Source of the DNA: Proteobacteria bacterium UBA2383
GTDB lineage: Bacteria; Pseudomonadota; Gammaproteobacteria; Competibacterales; Competibacteraceae
Length of the DNA stretch: 7,775 nt
NCBI GenBank assembly: GCA_002343485.1
Contig: DDST01000193.1
Coordinates: 1 to 7,775 of the forward strand
Direction of reading: 5' to 3'
A program made the position numbers and the translations under genes. Shown piece by piece: positions 7,114 through 7,775 of this stretch; the stretch's first letter is position 1, and every line of letters starts with the position of its first letter. The notes beneath the pieces were generated by a model, which saw only the letters and a program-made list of their open reading frames with translations, ran no database searches and had not been told where the DNA came from.

Positions 7114-7150
7114 ATTCACCCTCTCCCCTTCAGAGGAGGAGAGGGTGAAT
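7114..7150. repeat. Perfect 13-bp inverted repeat between convergent genes
   Basis: The arms ATTCACCCTCTCC (7114-7126) and GGAGAGGGTGAAT (7138-7150) pair perfectly. Inside, CCT (7127-7129) and AGG (7134-7136) can extend the stem to a tetraloop with one bulged base. It lies between the GNAT-like gene on the plus strand and the repeat gene on the minus strand, so it can serve as a shared terminator. A run of six T follows at 7164-7169, 13 nt past the stem. The CCCTCACC and CCCTCTCC wording also resembles dispersed intergenic hairpin repeats common in GC-rich proteobacteria. The rest of 6996-7270 shows no gene. Confidence 0.6.
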
Positions 7151-7270
7151 GTTTATATGAAAGTTTTTTATCGATAATCCTGTTGCTGTTCGGAAGGTAA
7201 ATCCTGGCAGGCCGGCAGCCTTTCCCGCCGGTTTTGCGGGTGGGTCGGGTTGCCGCTGTCTCTGACGCGC

Positions 7271-7775
7271 CTATTCCGCCGGTGGTTGCTGCGGATCGGC
7301 AGTTCGCTGGCGGGCTTGTTCTTGCTCCCTTTGTTGCTGGCGCTGTTGCTGGCGTTCGGCGCGTTGCTGGGCTTGTTCCTGCTCCCTTTGTTGCTGGCGT
7401 TGTTGAATGGCTTGCTGGCGCTGCTGCTCACGTTCGGCGCGCCGGCGGGCTTGTTCCTGTTCCCGCTGTTGCTGGCGGGCTTGTTCTTGCTCCGCGGGTG
7501 GCTGCTGCGGATCAATCGCTCGCTGCTGGGCTTGTTCCTGTTGGCGCTGCTGCTCACGTTCGGCGCGCTGGCGGGCTTGTTCCTGCTCCCGCTGTTGCTG
7601 GCGTTGCTGCTCGTGTTCGGCGTGTTGCTGGGCTTGTTCCTGTTCCCGCTGTTGCTGGCGTTGCTGCTCGCGTTCGGCGCGCTGGCGGGCTTGTTCCTGA
7701 TCCACGGGTGGTTGCTGCGGGTCAATCGCTCGCTGCTGGGCTTGTTCCTGTTGGCGTTGCTGCTCGCGTTCGGCG
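7271..7775 (-). CDS. Q/R/E-rich repeat protein, C-terminal part, start outside the window
   Basis: Read on the minus strand, the frame is open from the window edge to a TAG at 7271-7273, giving 167 residues. Almost all are Q, R, E or A, built from a 19-residue unit of the type AEREQQRQQQREQEQARQR. It should form long charged alpha-helix or coiled coil, interrupted by DPQQPP landmarks at 7280-7297, 7496-7513 and 7706-7723. The GTG at 7705 is an internal Val inside a repeat, not a start, because the same pattern continues upstream to the edge. This frame is preferred over two other long open frames in the region, which give N/S/K-rich or cysteine-rich low-complexity peptides. No enzymatic domain, signal peptide or membrane segment is visible in this part, and the function is unknown. 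It could be a structural or envelope-associated tail. It converges on the GNAT-like gene. Confidence 0.55.
   Translation of the reverse strand, partial: AEREQQRQQEQAQQRAIDPQQPPVDQEQARQRAEREQQRQQQREQEQAQQHAEHEQQRQQQREQEQARQRAEREQQRQQEQAQQRAIDPQQPPAEQEQARQQQREQEQARRRAEREQQRQQAIQQRQQQREQEQAQQRAERQQQRQQQREQEQARQRTADPQQPPAE
7435..7775 (-). repeat. Nested 57-nt and about 210-nt repeats in the Q/R/E-rich gene
   Basis: A 57-nt unit (19 codons) is clear at 7561-7617 and 7618-7674 and continues from 7675. On a larger scale, a DPQQPP-containing block recurs at spacings of 216 and 210 nt (7280, 7496, 7706). The segment 7686-7775 is nearly identical to the one 210 nt to its left. All spacings are multiples of three, so copy number can change without breaking the frame. 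Such regions are also prone to assembly collapse. Confidence 0.8.

Noticed and set aside
7407..7700. Plus-strand cysteine/arginine-rich open frame and a second minus-strand N/S/K-rich frame in the repeat region.
   Set aside because: Stops are absent from several frames because of the repeats; the Q/R/E frame gives the only protein-like coiled-coil pattern and continues through the window edge.
7435..7775. Regularly spaced repeats that might suggest a CRISPR array.
   Set aside because: Units are coding, contiguous, multiples of three and similar throughout, with no unique spacers.

Overview
The window looks like a patchwork chromosome (or large contig) segment from a Gram-negative bacterium, most likely a gammaproteobacterium. 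The support is an MdtD-like drug-efflux permease, a YfdX-family protein, and GC-rich genes written in a proteobacterial style. The exact genus cannot be read from the sequence. Base composition changes sharply along the window: positions 1-870 are AT-rich, about 900-6330 is GC-rich, about 6340-7000 is AT-richer again, and 7170-7775 is GC-rich and repetitive. This suggests that pieces of different origin have been joined.

Layout. (1) Positions 1-453 hold the C-terminal 150 codons of a Shedu-type (DUF4263) nuclease that is cut by the window edge. A small four-helix membrane protein of the DUF486 family follows (516-866). (2) On the minus strand, 903-2312 is a DHA2-family major facilitator efflux pump resembling MdtD. 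(3) Reading away from it is a YfdX-family protein (2546-3052) that has lost its signal peptide and first helix and ends in three 27-nt tandem repeats. (4) After a 216-nt leader with two hairpins comes a two-gene ABC-transporter operon. It has one polypeptide carrying two fused NitT/TauT-type permease units (3269-5011) and, 10 nt later, an ATPase with an extra C-terminal AAA-associated domain (5022-6323). No substrate-binding protein is present in the window. (5) A gene with a very strong ribosome binding site (6414-6995) encodes a 193-residue protein that I do not recognise; its C-terminal half looks like a GNAT acetyltransferase fold. (6) A hairpin-bearing intergenic region (6996-7270) leads to the 3' part of a minus-strand gene made of Q/R/E-rich repeats (7271-7775), which runs off the right edge.

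How they work together. Only the permease/ATPase pair forms a convincing functional unit: one full ABC importer core for an unidentified small, probably anionic or sulfonate-like, substrate. The Shedu fragment is a sign of an anti-phage defence region to the left of the window. The MFS pump and the YfdX remnant are divergently arranged, and the DNA between them looks like the site of a past deletion or rearrangement. I did not find clear evidence of a completely new multigene system. The least explained genes are the GNAT-like protein and the repeat protein at the right end.
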